Assembly (NCBI GenBank): GCA_947632455.1
Contig: CANRPK010000006.1
Location: 1 to 57,660 of the forward strand
Direction: 5' to 3'
Length of the DNA stretch: 57,660 nt
From: an uncultured Bacilli bacterium
GTDB lineage: Bacteria > Bacillota_I > Bacilli_A > RF39 > UBA660
Below, piece by piece: positions 1 through 12,078 of the stretch. Below the pieces are notes generated by a model. The model made no database searches. It was not told the origin of the DNA and worked only from the letters and a program-made list of their open reading frames with translations. The position numbers and the translations under genes were made by a program. Within the stretch, counting starts at the first letter, position 1. Every line of letters starts with the position of its first letter.

Positions 1-197
1 TTTCTACAATTTTTATTTGGCATTTCTATTATACCACTTTTTTGTTTATCAGTCATAAAGTTTAACACAACATTTTAAAAAAGATATAATTGTTTATTGA
101 CCCTTATATCTTTTATACTTTATAATATTTTTAATTATTTAGTTTTTTTGGTTTTTACCCAATCTCCCCACTTATTCTACACTAACAAAAGCAGTTT

Positions 198-1091
198 TTA
201 TCTTCTGCTTTGCTTAACCCATGTTACAATCGTAATAACCAAAACTAGGCTTCCTACCCCAATTAAAGCTAAACTTATAATTTTTAAAACGCCATCACTT
301 AATTCAAAAGAAAAACTTTTCTTTTCAGCCTTTTTAGGAAAACTAAACTGATAATTAATATTTTCACTTCCAGAAGTATTATATTTCCATATTAATTTTT
401 TTCCATCACTTGCTACTTCTGTAGCATTATTACTAATAGATCCATTAGGTAAACTTACTTCATATTGAAAATCTAAAAAAGAACTTAAATCAATATCCAT
501 ACCATCCATCGTATCAGAAGATGTTATATCCTCTTCATCCCAAGCAAAATTAGCTTTATAAGCATCTCCTACTTTGGCAAAAAAATTATTTTGTTCTCCT
601 ACAAACACATCCCAAAGTTTACATTCCCCATCAACATTAGTTGATATCTCATCAATATTATTAAAATGTTTAGTTATCTTTACTGTATATAAATAATTTT
701 CTTTATCTAAATTTTCTTCAATTTTATACCCATTCTTTTCTATTGCTTCTCTATCTTCAGCATCAAATAATTCACTGGTATCCAATTCTCCAGAATCCAT
801 TGCTTGATCTAAGTTTTCTTTAATTTGATCCTCAGTTAAAGTAGTATTTTTACAAGCATCAAAACAGGCATCATAATTAGCATCACCACTGCAACTTTCA
901 TCACATGTACTATCATCCGGTGTCATTCCCTGAAATAGAGGATTACTCATCATTTTTAAAAAATCTACCTTGTATAATAATCCTACATCAACACTTTTAT
1001 CCGCATTAATACTCATATTAACATTATAGCTTAAACATCCACACATTAATAATGATAAAACAAATAACCCCAATACTTTTAACTTTTTCAT
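198..1091 (-). CDS. lipoprotein with C-terminal membrane anchor, unknown function
   Basis: The N-terminus is a lipoprotein signal: basic residues, a hydrophobic stretch and the lipobox LLMCGC, so the protein should be lipidated on Cys and face outside. A second hydrophobic segment lies near the C-terminus (about residues 265-292) and is followed by a short basic tail, giving an extracellular domain tethered at both ends. The middle is acidic and carries several Cys (CDESC, CFDAC), possibly disulfide-bonded. I chose ATG at 1091 because an AGGTG site lies nine bases upstream; an in-frame ATG at 1097 sits too close to it. The family was not recognised. The gene stands alone, divergent from uvrA. 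Confidence 0.8.
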   Translation of the reverse strand: MKKLKVLGLFVLSLLMCGCLSYNVNMSINADKSVDVGLLYKVDFLKMMSNPLFQGMTPDDSTCDESCSGDANYDACFDACKNTTLTEDQIKENLDQAMDSGELDTSELFDAEDREAIEKNGYKIEENLDKENYLYTVKITKHFNNIDEISTNVDGECKLWDVFVGEQNNFFAKVGDAYKANFAWDEEDITSSDTMDGMDIDLSSFLDFQYEVSLPNGSISNNATEVASDGKKLIWKYNTSGSENINYQFSFPKKAEKKSFSFELSDGVLKIISLALIGVGSLVLVITIVTWVKQSRR

Positions 1092-1156
1092 ACACACACC
1101 TACTATAATAATGATAACATATATTTCAATTTTTCACAATAAATTCTTCCTATATG

Positions 1157-1185
1157 TTGACTAACATTTGTTCGGGTGTTATAAT
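1157..1185 (+). promoter_or_regulatory. sigma-A promoter of uvrA
   Basis: TTGACT and TATAAT are separated by exactly 17 bases and lie about 60 bases upstream of the uvrA start. No LexA-like operator was recognised around it. Confidence 0.75.
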
Positions 1186-1246
1186 AAACTTACTTTTGTG
1201 ATAAAATAAATTTAATTATGCACAATAATATTAAAAGGAGTAATAT

Positions 1247-4052
<2,806 letters not shown>

Positions 4053-4054
<2 letters not shown>

Positions 4055-4082
4055 AGGTGTTATTCTAACATCCTTTTTTATT
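4053..4082 (+). terminator. rho-independent terminator of uvrA
   Basis: A short stem (GGTGTTA / TAACATC, one wobble pair) overlaps the uvrA stop codon and is followed by CTTTTTT. Confidence 0.6.
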
Positions 4083-4125
4083 AATTAAACTTTTCATTAT
4101 TCTTTAAATATAGTATAATTATAAT

Positions 4126-4130
4126 GTGAT
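4126..4130 (+). promoter_or_regulatory. unusual GTGAT ribosome binding site
   Basis: The -10 hexamer TATAAT (4114-4119) lies only 16 bases before the ATG, so the leader would be about ten bases. The only Shine-Dalgarno-like element is GTGAT, which pairs with the part of the 16S tail next to the usual CCUCC core. The same arrangement recurs at other genes in this window. Confidence 0.5.
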
Positions 4131-4135
4131 AATAA

Positions 4136-4474
4136 ATGAATAAAAAAGGATTTACATTAATAGAACTTCTTTGTACTATTGCCATTATGGGTATAATTGC
4201 CACTATTGCAAGTATTAATCTTGTTAAAATATATCAAAATAAAAATAACGAAAAAGTTCAAATACAAAACAATATTATTGAAACCGCCGCTTGTATTTAT
4301 ATTGAATTACAAGAAAATACTAGCTTAAAAGATAATTGTCTTACAAATGGCTGTGATATTTCTACTAATACTTTAATAACTAATGGCTTAATAGATGAAA
4401 AAGATGTTGATAACCCTAAAATTATTCACATATTTAAAGAAAATAACACTAAACAATGTAAAATTAAGGAGTAA
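4136..4474 (+). CDS. type IV prepilin-like protein
   Basis: The start is a textbook prepilin leader: a short basic peptide, then GFTLIELL and a long hydrophobic helix, as in competence pseudopilins of the ComGC/GspG type. Processing by prepilin peptidase before the Phe is expected. The protein is 112 residues; the rest is polar with four Cys that could form disulfides. No comG, comC or pilus assembly gene is nearby, so it is an isolated minor pilin or pseudopilin. It sits four bases upstream of tdk and is probably co-transcribed with it. Confidence 0.8.
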   Translation: MNKKGFTLIELLCTIAIMGIIATIASINLVKIYQNKNNEKVQIQNNIIETAACIYIELQENTSLKDNCLTNGCDISTNTLITNGLIDEKDVDNPKIIHIFKENNTKQCKIKE

Positions 4475-4477
4475 AAA

Positions 4478-5062
4478 ATGGCAAAATTATATTTTCGATA
4501 TGGCTCAATGAATTGTGGTAAATCTACCGCGATTATTCAAGTCGCACATAATTATGAAGAAAAAGGTTTTAAAATATTATTAATAAAATCCTCATTAGAT
4601 ACTAAAGGTAATAGAAATGTCATGAATAGAACTAATCTAAAACGTGAAGTAGACATCTTGCTTCCCCCAAATACTAGTATAATTCCTTTAATCCCCAAAG
4701 ATATTGCCGCGATACTAGTTGATGAAGCTCAATTTTTAGATCCTAATCAAGTCGATGAATTATATTATATTAGTAAAATTAATAATATTCCTGTTATTTG
4801 TTACGGTCTAAGATGTGATTTCACTATGAAAGGATTCCCTGGAGCTACTCGTTTATTGGAAATCGCCGATTCCATCGAAGAATTAAAAAATATATGTAAA
4901 TGTGGTAAAAAAGCTACTCAAAATTTACGATTAGTAAATAATGTTCCTTCTTTTGAAGGAGAACAAATTCTTATAGATGGTACTAAAAATGTTACTTATG
5001 AAAGTGTATGTGGTTCATGTTATCTAAAATTACGAAAAAAATATGAGGAGGTTAAAAAATGA
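4478..5062 (+). CDS. tdk: thymidine kinase
   Basis: This is a type II (TK1-like) thymidine kinase of pyrimidine salvage, 194 residues, the usual length. The phosphate loop reads GSMNCGKST near residue 8, a variant of the common GPMFSGKS. The DEAQF motif (near residue 87) supplies the catalytic region. Zinc ligands are seen as CKC near 145 and CGSC near 182. The stop overlaps the rnr start by four bases (ATGA), so the two are translationally coupled. Confidence 0.94.
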   Translation: MAKLYFRYGSMNCGKSTAIIQVAHNYEEKGFKILLIKSSLDTKGNRNVMNRTNLKREVDILLPPNTSIIPLIPKDIAAILVDEAQFLDPNQVDELYYISKINNIPVICYGLRCDFTMKGFPGATRLLEIADSIEELKNICKCGKKATQNLRLVNNVPSFEGEQILIDGTKNVTYESVCGSCYLKLRKKYEEVKK

Positions 5063-7173
5063 AAGAGAAAATATTAGACTTATTAAAGAATATCCATGAA
5101 GCTAAAACTTTAATTGAAATTAACGATCTGCTCCAACTAACAACTGTTAAAGAATTACAAGAACTAACTAAAAATCTTGAAGAATTAGTAAATGAATATC
5201 AAGTATTTAAAACTAAAAAAGATAAATATTTACTTTTAGCTAATTGTTCTAATTTAAAAATTGGTCCTATTGCTATTAATAAAAAAGGCTTTGGCTTTGT
5301 AATTTTAAATCAAGAAGATGATATTTATGTTGCCGAACAAGATTTAAACGGAGCCATCCATAATGATGTAGTTTTAGTTGAAGTTTTAACAAAAGGTTTA
5401 AAACCTGAAGGTCGAGTATTAAAAATCGTCAAAAGAAATCTCGAAAATATTGTCGGAGAGATTTATTTTCAAAATAATAAAGTCATGTTAAAACCTGATG
5501 ATGCTAAACTTCGCTTAACTATTTTTATAACTGATGAAACATCTAAAAATTGTGTTGAAGGTCATAAAGTTTTATGTAGTTTACGCAAAAAATTAAATAC
5601 TAATACTTATTTAGCTGATTGTCTTAAAATTCTTGGTCATAAAGATGACGCGGGAATTGATATTTTAAGTATCGCTTGTAAATATGGCATAGTAAATGAA
5701 TTTAGTCCTGAAGCTGTAAAAGAATTAGAAGAAATACCTAATACTGTAAGTGAAAAAGAATTAATAAATCGTCGTGATTTAACTAATGAAATGATTTTTA
5801 CTATTGATGGTGATGATACAAAAGATATTGATGATGCTATAAGCTTAACTTATAAAGATGGTATATATAATCTAGGTGTACATATTGCCGATGTTAGTCA
5901 TTATGTTAAAGATAATACTGCTTTAGGCGATGAAGCTTATAATCGTGGTACTTCTTCTTATTTAGCAGATACTGTAATTCCTATGTTACCTCATAAATTA
6001 TCCAATGGTATATGTTCTTTAAATGAGGGCACTATTCGTTTAGCAATGAGTTGTACAATGGATATTGATACTAACGGAAATGTTCTATCTTATGATATTT
6101 TCCCAAGCTATATAAAATCTCAAAAGAAAATGACTTATAATAAAGTTAATGCTATATTAGAACACAATCAAGTCCCTGAAGGCTATGAACCATTTAAGGA
6201 CACACTAATTAAAATGAATGAACTAGCCCATATATTACGTCATAAAAAAGTAAGTAAGGGTTATATTGAATTTGATATTGATGAAGCTAAAATAATTCAA
6301 GATGAAAATGGTAAAGCAATAGATATTAAAAAAAGAACTCGTGGAGAAGGCGAAAATCTTATTGAAGACTTTATGATTGCCGCGAATGAAACTGTTGCCA
6401 GTCATATATCTAATATGGAACTTCCATTTATTTATCGTGTCCATGCTTTACCAAACGCTGATAAAATTGAAGATTTCCTAAATTTAGTAAAAGCATTAGG
6501 CTATACAATTCATACCAATATTAATGAAATAACTCCTATATCTATGCAAAAAGTTTTAAATGAACTTAAAGATAAACCTGAGTATTTAATATTATCTACT
6601 CTATTATTAAGAAGTATGAAAAAAGCTGAATACTCTAAAACTAATATTGGTCACTTTGGATTAGCAAGTAAAAATTATACTCACTTCACTTCTCCAATTC
6701 GTCGTTTACCTGATTTAATTGTTCATCGTCTATTAAAAACATATTTAATTGATAAAGATTTCTCCATGTCCACGATTAATTATTTAGATAGCTACTTAGT
6801 TAATGCCGCGGAACATGCCAGTGAACGTGAAGTTGCCAGTATAAATGCTGAAAGAGATGTTACTGATATGAAAATGGCTGAATATATGGAAAGCCACATA
6901 GGTGAAGAATATGAAGGAATTATTTCTACTGTTACCAATTTTGGTTTCTTTGTTGAATTAGATAATTTAATTGAAGGCCTAGTTCATGTTAATACTATAA
7001 AAGGTGATTATTATAATTATGTTCCAGAACTTCTTTCACTTGTTGGTAAAAGTACTAAAAAAACTTATCGAGTTGGTGATAAAATTAAAGTCAAAGTCAT
7101 TAATGCTTCTAAAGAATCTGCTTTAATAGATTTTGAAATAGTCGAGGATAAATATGATCGAAATAAAAAATAA
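5059..7173 (+). CDS. rnr: ribonuclease R
   Basis: RNase R is a processive 3'-5' exoribonuclease that degrades structured RNA and takes part in tmRNA-linked mRNA decay. The protein has 704 residues. An N-terminal winged-helix and cold-shock region is followed by the RNB catalytic domain with its acidic cluster DGDDTKDIDDAIS near residue 250, and a C-terminal S1 RNA-binding domain from about residue 617. The start overlaps tdk by four bases and the 3' end overlaps smpB by 20 bases. The rnr-smpB pairing is common in Bacillota and fits their shared role in ribosome rescue. Confidence 0.97.
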   Translation: MKEKILDLLKNIHEAKTLIEINDLLQLTTVKELQELTKNLEELVNEYQVFKTKKDKYLLLANCSNLKIGPIAINKKGFGFVILNQEDDIYVAEQDLNGAIHNDVVLVEVLTKGLKPEGRVLKIVKRNLENIVGEIYFQNNKVMLKPDDAKLRLTIFITDETSKNCVEGHKVLCSLRKKLNTNTYLADCLKILGHKDDAGIDILSIACKYGIVNEFSPEAVKELEEIPNTVSEKELINRRDLTNEMIFTIDGDDTKDIDDAISLTYKDGIYNLGVHIADVSHYVKDNTALGDEAYNRGTSSYLADTVIPMLPHKLSNGICSLNEGTIRLAMSCTMDIDTNGNVLSYDIFPSYIKSQKKMTYNKVNAILEHNQVPEGYEPFKDTLIKMNELAHILRHKKVSKGYIEFDIDEAKIIQDENGKAIDIKKRTRGEGENLIEDFMIAANETVASHISNMELPFIYRVHALPNADKIEDFLNLVKALGYTIHTNINEITPISMQKVLNELKDKPEYLILSTLLLRSMKKAEYSKTNIGHFGLASKNYTHFTSPIRRLPDLIVHRLLKTYLIDKDFSMSTINYLDSYLVNAAEHASEREVASINAERDVTDMKMAEYMESHIGEEYEGIISTVTNFGFFVELDNLIEGLVHVNTIKGDYYNYVPELLSLVGKSTKKTYRVGDKIKVKVINASKESALIDFEIVEDKYDRNKK

Positions 7174-7582
7174 AAAAGCCTACTTTGATTACTTTATCGA
7201 AGATGAATTAGAGGTGGGAATAGCCTTAACTGGTACAGAAATAAAAGCCGTTCGTAAAGGTTCTGTTGATCTAAAAGATAGTTTTGTTCATATTAAAAAT
7301 AATGAAGCTTATATCCTAAATATGTATATAGCCAAATATGAAGAAGGTAATATATTTAATCATGATGAAAGAAGATCAAGAAAACTTTTATTACATAAAA
7401 AAGAAATCTTAAAACTAAAAAATAAAATGCAAACTGAAGGGTATACTCTAATACCTCTAAAATTATATTTTAAAAAAAATCTTGCTAAACTTTTAATTGG
7501 TGTTGCTAAAGGTAAAAAACTTTATGATAAAAGAGCCACATTAAAAGAAAAAGATTTACAAAAAGAAACAAGGTACTATTAA
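7154..7582 (+). CDS. smpB: SsrA-binding protein SmpB
   Basis: SmpB binds tmRNA and delivers it to stalled ribosomes. The 142-residue length is slightly short of typical. Conserved features include GTEIKAVRKG near residue 27, the HDERRSRKLLLHK block near residue 70, and a basic C-terminal tail that enters the decoding channel. It overlaps the end of rnr. No tmRNA gene was recognised next to it. Confidence 0.97.
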   Translation: MIEIKNKKAYFDYFIEDELEVGIALTGTEIKAVRKGSVDLKDSFVHIKNNEAYILNMYIAKYEEGNIFNHDERRSRKLLLHKKEILKLKNKMQTEGYTLIPLKLYFKKNLAKLLIGVAKGKKLYDKRATLKEKDLQKETRYY

Positions 7583-7600
7583 TACCTTGTTTAATTTTTG
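7566..7600. terminator. bidirectional terminator between smpB and the DUF308 gene
   Basis: A ten-base inverted repeat (AAACAAGGTA and its complement, seven-base loop) spans both stop codons of these convergent genes. A T-rich stretch follows on the plus strand. Confidence 0.7.
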
Positions 7601-8103
7601 AAATAATCCCAAAAGAGTAATAATGCATTAGCAATCAATATCCAACCCACTACCACTAATATCGCATTGGAAACAAATATACTAAATACTCCTAAAATAA
7701 TTAAAACAATATTTGAAAGTAAATTTATATTTAAATAATTATTAAAGCTTATTTGATTTAATATTCTTGTAACTCCAAAGAATATTAAGAAAAATCCTAC
7801 TACAAATCTAATTCCAAGCTCTATACTTTCAGCTAAAACCATTAATAATATTCCAACAATAATGGAAACTATCGCTACACTTAAATTAATTTTCTTATAT
7901 TGAGCTAATTCTTTATATCGCATATAATCTATAAAATTTTTAATACCATAAACTATAATCAATATTCCTAATAAATAAAACATAATTGTTACTGCTTCAT
8001 TACTCTTAAAAGCTAATATAATACCTAATAATAAATATAATACTGGTGTAAATACACTTTTCTTACTACTACTTTTATTAGGTTTAATAATTTCATTTTT
8101 CAT
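7591..8103 (-). CDS. DUF308 (HdeD-like) membrane protein
   Basis: This is a small integral membrane protein with about six hydrophobic segments arranged as three helical hairpins, the pattern of the DUF308/HdeD family, whose biochemical role is unclear. I set the start at ATG 8103 (170 residues). The longer frame begins with GTG codons at 8115 that form part of the ribosome binding site (AAAGTGGTGA), six bases upstream. It is convergent with smpB and divergent from the next gene. Confidence 0.75.
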   Translation of the reverse strand: MKNEIIKPNKSSSKKSVFTPVLYLLLGIILAFKSNEAVTIMFYLLGILIIVYGIKNFIDYMRYKELAQYKKINLSVAIVSIIVGILLMVLAESIELGIRFVVGFFLIFFGVTRILNQISFNNYLNINLLSNIVLIILGVFSIFVSNAILVVVGWILIANALLLFWDYFKN

Positions 8104-8142
8104 TTTTTTCACCACTTTAATTAATTATATAATGTTAATCTC

Positions 8143-8171
8143 TTTAAAGCAAGACTAAATTATGATATAAT
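8143..8171 (+). promoter_or_regulatory. sigma-A promoter of the 8.2-10.3 kb two-gene unit
   Basis: TTTAAA and TATAAT are separated by 17 bases; the GTG start follows 26 bases later with a GGAGG site between. Confidence 0.55.
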
Positions 8172-8197
8172 AGTAATTAGAATATGGAGGGATTAAT

Positions 8198-9871
8198 GTG
8201 ACAAAAGAAACTATTTTACAAATATTAAATGCTTATAACCTAGATACAAATAAGTATGGTCCATCCCTTTATGAAAAAGATAATAAATATGGTATATGCC
8301 TAGATATTAAAGATACTACTTTTGGTTATCTTACTAGAGCTTTTATGTTTGACGATAAAAATGAATTAGAAGACTTCTTAAAAAAATATATTTGGTATAA
8401 AAATAATCATAAAAATTATGAAGTAACTTTAAGTTTAGATAATTATGAAACTAAAGAAGTAAAAATAAAATATACTTATAAAAATAAAGAACTAACTTAT
8501 GATGATATGTTAAACTTAAATGATATTATTAAAGATACTACCCAAAATATAGTAGATACTAATAAAAAGACTGCCTATTTATTAAATATTGAATCTTTAA
8601 CTAATTATTTAATTAATTTAAAAAATACTAATTTTAATCTAAAAAAAGAAAAGAATAATTTAAAAATAAAAGAAAACGATTTAAAATATGAACTTCTAGA
8701 AAATCTAACTATTTATTATGGTAAAAATAAAACCATTGAAAAAAGAGGTGTATCACTAGATAATATTATTATCCCTAGTAATGATATCAATCTTTTAAAA
8801 AATAATCTAAATAATATTAGAAATAAATCATTAGAAGAAATGCAAACATATTTAAACTCTTTAATTAATCTTGTTAAAGAAGAAGAATTAAATGAAAAAA
8901 ATTTAATTAATATTTATTCTAATGATATATATAAATATAATATTAATATTTTAAATAAACAAATAGAATTTGTTAAATCTAAAATAACCGCGGAAAAAAA
9001 CTTTAACTTAAAAGGCAGTAAAATTCATAATATTGATGAAGAATTAAAATCATTTCTTAAAAATAACCCTGCCCCTACTAAAATAAATGATTACTTAGAA
9101 GAAAGTAAAAGAAGAATTGAAAATAAATATGTTAATTTAACTGATCTAACTACCTCATATACAATAATTACAGGTAAACCATTAGATATTCCTACTTTTA
9201 AATTAGATGAATTTACTAATGAATTTGATCTAAATTATAATTTTAATGAATTAAATCAAAATATTAAAAATAGTTTAATTTTATATAATTCATTTTATAA
9301 AAACATATGTAACTATATTTTAGAAAATAATCCTACTATCGAAGATATTAAAAATAATTTTGATTTTACTTATTATTATCAAGAATTAGACGATATAATT
9401 CATAATGAAAATAATAATCACTATTTATTAAATTATTTTACTGATATTAATTTTAAATCATTAGATACCTATATCCAATCTATTATAAATATTGCCAATA
9501 TATTTAAAGAAACCCAATTTACTTTATATAATCCTATAACTGTATTTTCTATTGCTAAAGATTCTTTATATAAAGAAATGACTTTCCATCCTTTATATAG
9601 TAATGAAACTACTTATATAATAAATATACCAGAAAAAACTGATATAAAGTATATACCTTATAAATTACAAATAGATACTTCTTCAAATGAAATAAATCTT
9701 ATTAAAACTACTAATATATATTATAAAGGAATAATCGAACCAACTAATGAAATAATTACTATTAATAAATATCATAAAGATAGTTATACTAAAGACAATA
9801 TTATCATTACTAAAGATTTAATATTAGATACTAAACAAGAATTTTATCAAGCTAATTTAAAGGAGAATTAA
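8198..9871 (+). CDS. large Asn/Lys-rich protein of unknown function
   Basis: A 557-residue protein with a GTG start after a strong GGAGGG site. I do not recognise it. It has no signal peptide or membrane segment. The middle (about residues 100-330) is rich in Lys, Asn, Leu and Glu with likely helical or coiled-coil stretches. The C-terminal 100 residues look beta-rich. Its Asn codons are almost all AAT, like its AT-rich neighbours. It ends one base before a small membrane protein gene and forms a two-gene operon with it. Confidence 0.75.
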   Translation: MTKETILQILNAYNLDTNKYGPSLYEKDNKYGICLDIKDTTFGYLTRAFMFDDKNELEDFLKKYIWYKNNHKNYEVTLSLDNYETKEVKIKYTYKNKELTYDDMLNLNDIIKDTTQNIVDTNKKTAYLLNIESLTNYLINLKNTNFNLKKEKNNLKIKENDLKYELLENLTIYYGKNKTIEKRGVSLDNIIIPSNDINLLKNNLNNIRNKSLEEMQTYLNSLINLVKEEELNEKNLINIYSNDIYKYNINILNKQIEFVKSKITAEKNFNLKGSKIHNIDEELKSFLKNNPAPTKINDYLEESKRRIENKYVNLTDLTTSYTIITGKPLDIPTFKLDEFTNEFDLNYNFNELNQNIKNSLILYNSFYKNICNYILENNPTIEDIKNNFDFTYYYQELDDIIHNENNNHYLLNYFTDINFKSLDTYIQSIINIANIFKETQFTLYNPITVFSIAKDSLYKEMTFHPLYSNETTYIINIPEKTDIKYIPYKLQIDTSSNEINLIKTTNIYYKGIIEPTNEIITINKYHKDSYTKDNIIITKDLILDTKQEFYQANLKEN

Positions 9872-9872
9872 T

Positions 9873-10340
9873 ATGAGTAAAGACCAATTTTTACAAGAAT
9901 TAAAAAAAGATTTAAAATACTTAGATAAAAAAACAAGAAATGAAGAATTAGCTAAATATCAAAACTTAGATAACTATGATATAGATCCTGCTAAAATAGC
10001 TAATGATATATATAATGCTTATAATATCCCTATAAAAAATAATTATACTTTATTTGCTTCTGTTAATATTATTATAAATAAATTACAATCAAAAGATAAA
10101 AAAATAGTAATAAGTGTTATTAAATTTTTTGGTTATTTACTACTTTTACTAATATTAATAAAAATTCCCTTTATATTTATTAGAGATATATTTGGAACTT
10201 TCTTTGAAACAAATTTTGCTAACTCAAATAGCTTTGCTATTTGGAATTTATCTTTTGAAATATTATATGCCATAACAACCATTATCATATTTATTAATTT
10301 AATCAAAAAGAAAGCCCAAGAATTAGACAACAAAAAATAG
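9873..10340 (+). CDS. HAAS/DUF1700-like membrane protein
   Basis: The first 45 residues (MSKDQFLQELKKDLK, then a short helical hairpin) resemble the HAAS/DUF1700 signalling domain usually linked to PadR-type regulators. Two hydrophobic segments follow (about residues 84-108 and 121-143), so the protein is probably anchored with both ends in the cytoplasm. No PadR gene is next to it. It is coupled to the unknown 557-residue gene upstream, so the two probably act together. The assignment rests on an N-terminal pattern only. Confidence 0.65.
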   Translation: MSKDQFLQELKKDLKYLDKKTRNEELAKYQNLDNYDIDPAKIANDIYNAYNIPIKNNYTLFASVNIIINKLQSKDKKIVISVIKFFGYLLLLLILIKIPFIFIRDIFGTFFETNFANSNSFAIWNLSFEILYAITTIIIFINLIKKKAQELDNKK

Positions 10341-10355
10341 GGATAAACCCTATTT
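10335..10355 (+). terminator. inverted repeat after the DUF1700-like gene
   Basis: AAATAGGG and CCCTATTT form an eight-base stem with a five-base loop over the stop codon. The following T-run is short, so it is a modest terminator. Confidence 0.5.
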
Positions 10356-10366
10356 GATAAATATAT

Positions 10367-10406
10367 CTTGCCTATACTTAGAATAAGAAGAAGACGCATA
10401 GGCAAG
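10367..10406. repeat. conserved 3' hairpin of VP-A
   Basis: CTTGCCTAT and ATAGGCAAG pair around a 22-base loop, five bases beyond the VP-A stop. Related hairpins, with a partly identical loop, follow VP-B and VP-D. A T-run lies on the plus side, so it could also stop convergent transcription before it enters the variable gene. Confidence 0.7.
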
Positions 10407-10410
10407 TTTT

Positions 10411-11922
10411 TTATATGCTTGTTTTTACTACAAATGGATTATCAGATTTACCAGTACCTCCACTAAATTCAATATCAGCTCTTAAATTAACTACTGGACG
10501 CACACCATGAGTGCCATACATGCCCGCACCGCGAAAGAAGTCATCACTACGCACAAGGAACACGTCAGCCCAACCATCGACATTATAGCGAGAGGGAGAC
10601 ATTGTCCAATAATATTGGTTAGTATATAGCCAGTAGTTAGTTCCTACTGTTCCTCCGAAAGCACCTGTCATTACTACCTCATCACTTGTGATTAAGCCTA
10701 CTGGATTTGTAAGTATTTCATTACCTCTACCTGAACCAGAAGTTGTGAATAAATCTCTTTTGAATGCCTTTGCATCTATTTTATCAAAAGAACTAAATCC
10801 ATCCACATCTGTTGGATCTTCTTCAGGCATTACTACTCCACACTTTAATGTTGGATATTGATTTGTTCTCCAAGCTCCGCCTTTGGCAATCAACCTTGAT
10901 GCTGGCGCATATCCACTTGCAGACTGTCCTGTACCATCGCCATTGTAATTATTCCAATTTCCTTTTACTACTACTCTATCATTACACCATCCTGTACTCC
11001 CACTTAAATATTTAGTATATTCTGACATTGCTCCTGTTTCAGTATACCATCCATGAACAGCTTTTGCTATATCACTAGGAGTAGAGTTGGAATGAGTTTC
11101 TTCATAACTTGGATTTGGTTTTTCATCTGTGTGGGCTGTTCCATAATAATATCCTACATAGGTATTATCACTATATGATGTAGGTTTATAAGCAGAAGTT
11201 AAAGCGTTAGTTTCAATTCCTTCAGTTATCTCGCAATTTGGTTCTGCACATTGGAATATTAACCTTAATGTTCCATCTCCATTTATTCTGATTATTCTCC
11301 ATGTATGATTTGCAAATGTTACCCAATTATTTACATCATTATTATTTCCTCTAAACACATAACTGGTTCCATAATTGTCTGGACTGGTATATAATTTTTC
11401 TTTTCCTTCAGGATTTTCTGTATTTTCATTATATGGACCTGTGATTGGATTTGGCATGGCATCTATTGTATATTTACTTCCTTTTGAAGTTTCCAATTTG
11501 CCTAACATTTCTTTTACTAAACTATCAAAATATATATAACACTTTGTTCCTTTTTCGGTTAAATTTAAAACATTTATAACATTATTTTTATATTCTATTT
11601 CTACTTCTTCTATTGGTTCACCATTTACTTCACAATAACTATCTTCACTTAGTTTATATCCTATTGTAGGTATCTTATTTATACTTACATATTCCTTTTC
11701 TTCTTTAGTACTATCGTCTTTTTCTTGATACATTGCTATTATATTTAAATCTGCCTTATTATAACTTATATTTCCACTTGCTAGTTCTATACTTTCTGTA
11801 TTTCGATATCTTGCTAAACTTGTTATATAGTTTATTACTATTACTAGTCCTATGGTTAGTAATATCCCTATTATTATTCCCTTTACTTTGGAGGTATTAT
11901 CCTCCAACTTTTCTAATTTCAT
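10411..11922 (-). CDS. VP-A: exported variable protein, probable DGR target
   Basis: A 503-residue paralogue of VP-B, VP-C and VP-D. An N-terminal hydrophobic helix (about residues 14-35) is followed by ARYRNTESIELASG, which resembles the signal region of SipW-processed TasA/CalY-type proteins. The surface-exposed remainder contains a conserved core (WRIINGDGTL-type stretch near residue 205, CNDRVVVKGNW near 310) and a C-terminal module ending in GVRPVVNL, like DUF6273/FGE-type C-type-lectin folds. Residues 444-472, just after MSP, are hypervariable between paralogues. It has its own promoter and lies divergent from an Xre regulator. Function is probably ligand or surface binding; this is inference. 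Confidence 0.85.
   Translation of the reverse strand: MKLEKLEDNTSKVKGIIIGILLTIGLVIVINYITSLARYRNTESIELASGNISYNKADLNIIAMYQEKDDSTKEEKEYVSINKIPTIGYKLSEDSYCEVNGEPIEEVEIEYKNNVINVLNLTEKGTKCYIYFDSLVKEMLGKLETSKGSKYTIDAMPNPITGPYNENTENPEGKEKLYTSPDNYGTSYVFRGNNNDVNNWVTFANHTWRIIRINGDGTLRLIFQCAEPNCEITEGIETNALTSAYKPTSYSDNTYVGYYYGTAHTDEKPNPSYEETHSNSTPSDIAKAVHGWYTETGAMSEYTKYLSGSTGWCNDRVVVKGNWNNYNGDGTGQSASGYAPASRLIAKGGAWRTNQYPTLKCGVVMPEEDPTDVDGFSSFDKIDAKAFKRDLFTTSGSGRGNEILTNPVGLITSDEVVMTGAFGGTVGTNYWLYTNQYYWTMSPSRYNVDGWADVFLVRSDDFFRGAGMYGTHGVRPVVNLRADIEFSGGTGKSDNPFVVKTSI
10507..10593 (-). repeat. hypervariable segment (VR) of VP-A
   Basis: These 29 codons lie between the invariant MSP and GVRP codons. Compared with the other copies, first and second codon bases differ at about 20 codons while third bases are mostly the same C or T, and codons such as GTG-TTC and GCG are kept. 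The segment is visibly richer in G and C than the rest of the gene. Confidence 0.75.
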
Positions 11923-11978
11923 TGCTCTTATTCCCTTTCCATTATCAATATTATTAGAAATTCCTAATTTATATTTAA

Positions 11979-12007
11979 ATTATATACTCTGATATTATTA
12001 AAGTCAA
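11979..12007 (-). promoter_or_regulatory. sigma-A promoter of VP-A
   Basis: TTGACT and TATAAT with a 17-base spacer. The 45-base block downstream of the -10 is nearly identical to that of VP-B, so the two genes probably share a regulator or leader function. Confidence 0.75.
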
Positions 12008-12069
12008 GAAAAATTCTAATATTTCTCAACTTATAAATTCTATTTATTATTTTATGAGAAAATTTTTTT

Positions 12070-12075
12070 GGTGAT
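12070..12075 (+). promoter_or_regulatory. GGTGAT ribosome binding site of the first Xre gene
   Basis: GGTGAT ends three bases before the ATG; no GGAGG-type core is present. The spacing fits pairing with the segment of the 16S tail next to the usual core. Confidence 0.5.
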
Positions 12076-12078
12076 AAA

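Noticed and set aside
97..351. An 84-residue plus-strand frame at the window start
   Set aside because: It lies mostly antisense to the lipoprotein gene, has no ribosome binding site and has a composition typical of an antisense frame.
7583..8200. tmRNA gene beside smpB
   Set aside because: No tRNA-Ala-like acceptor end or tag-coding frame was recognised; the region is filled by the DUF308 gene.
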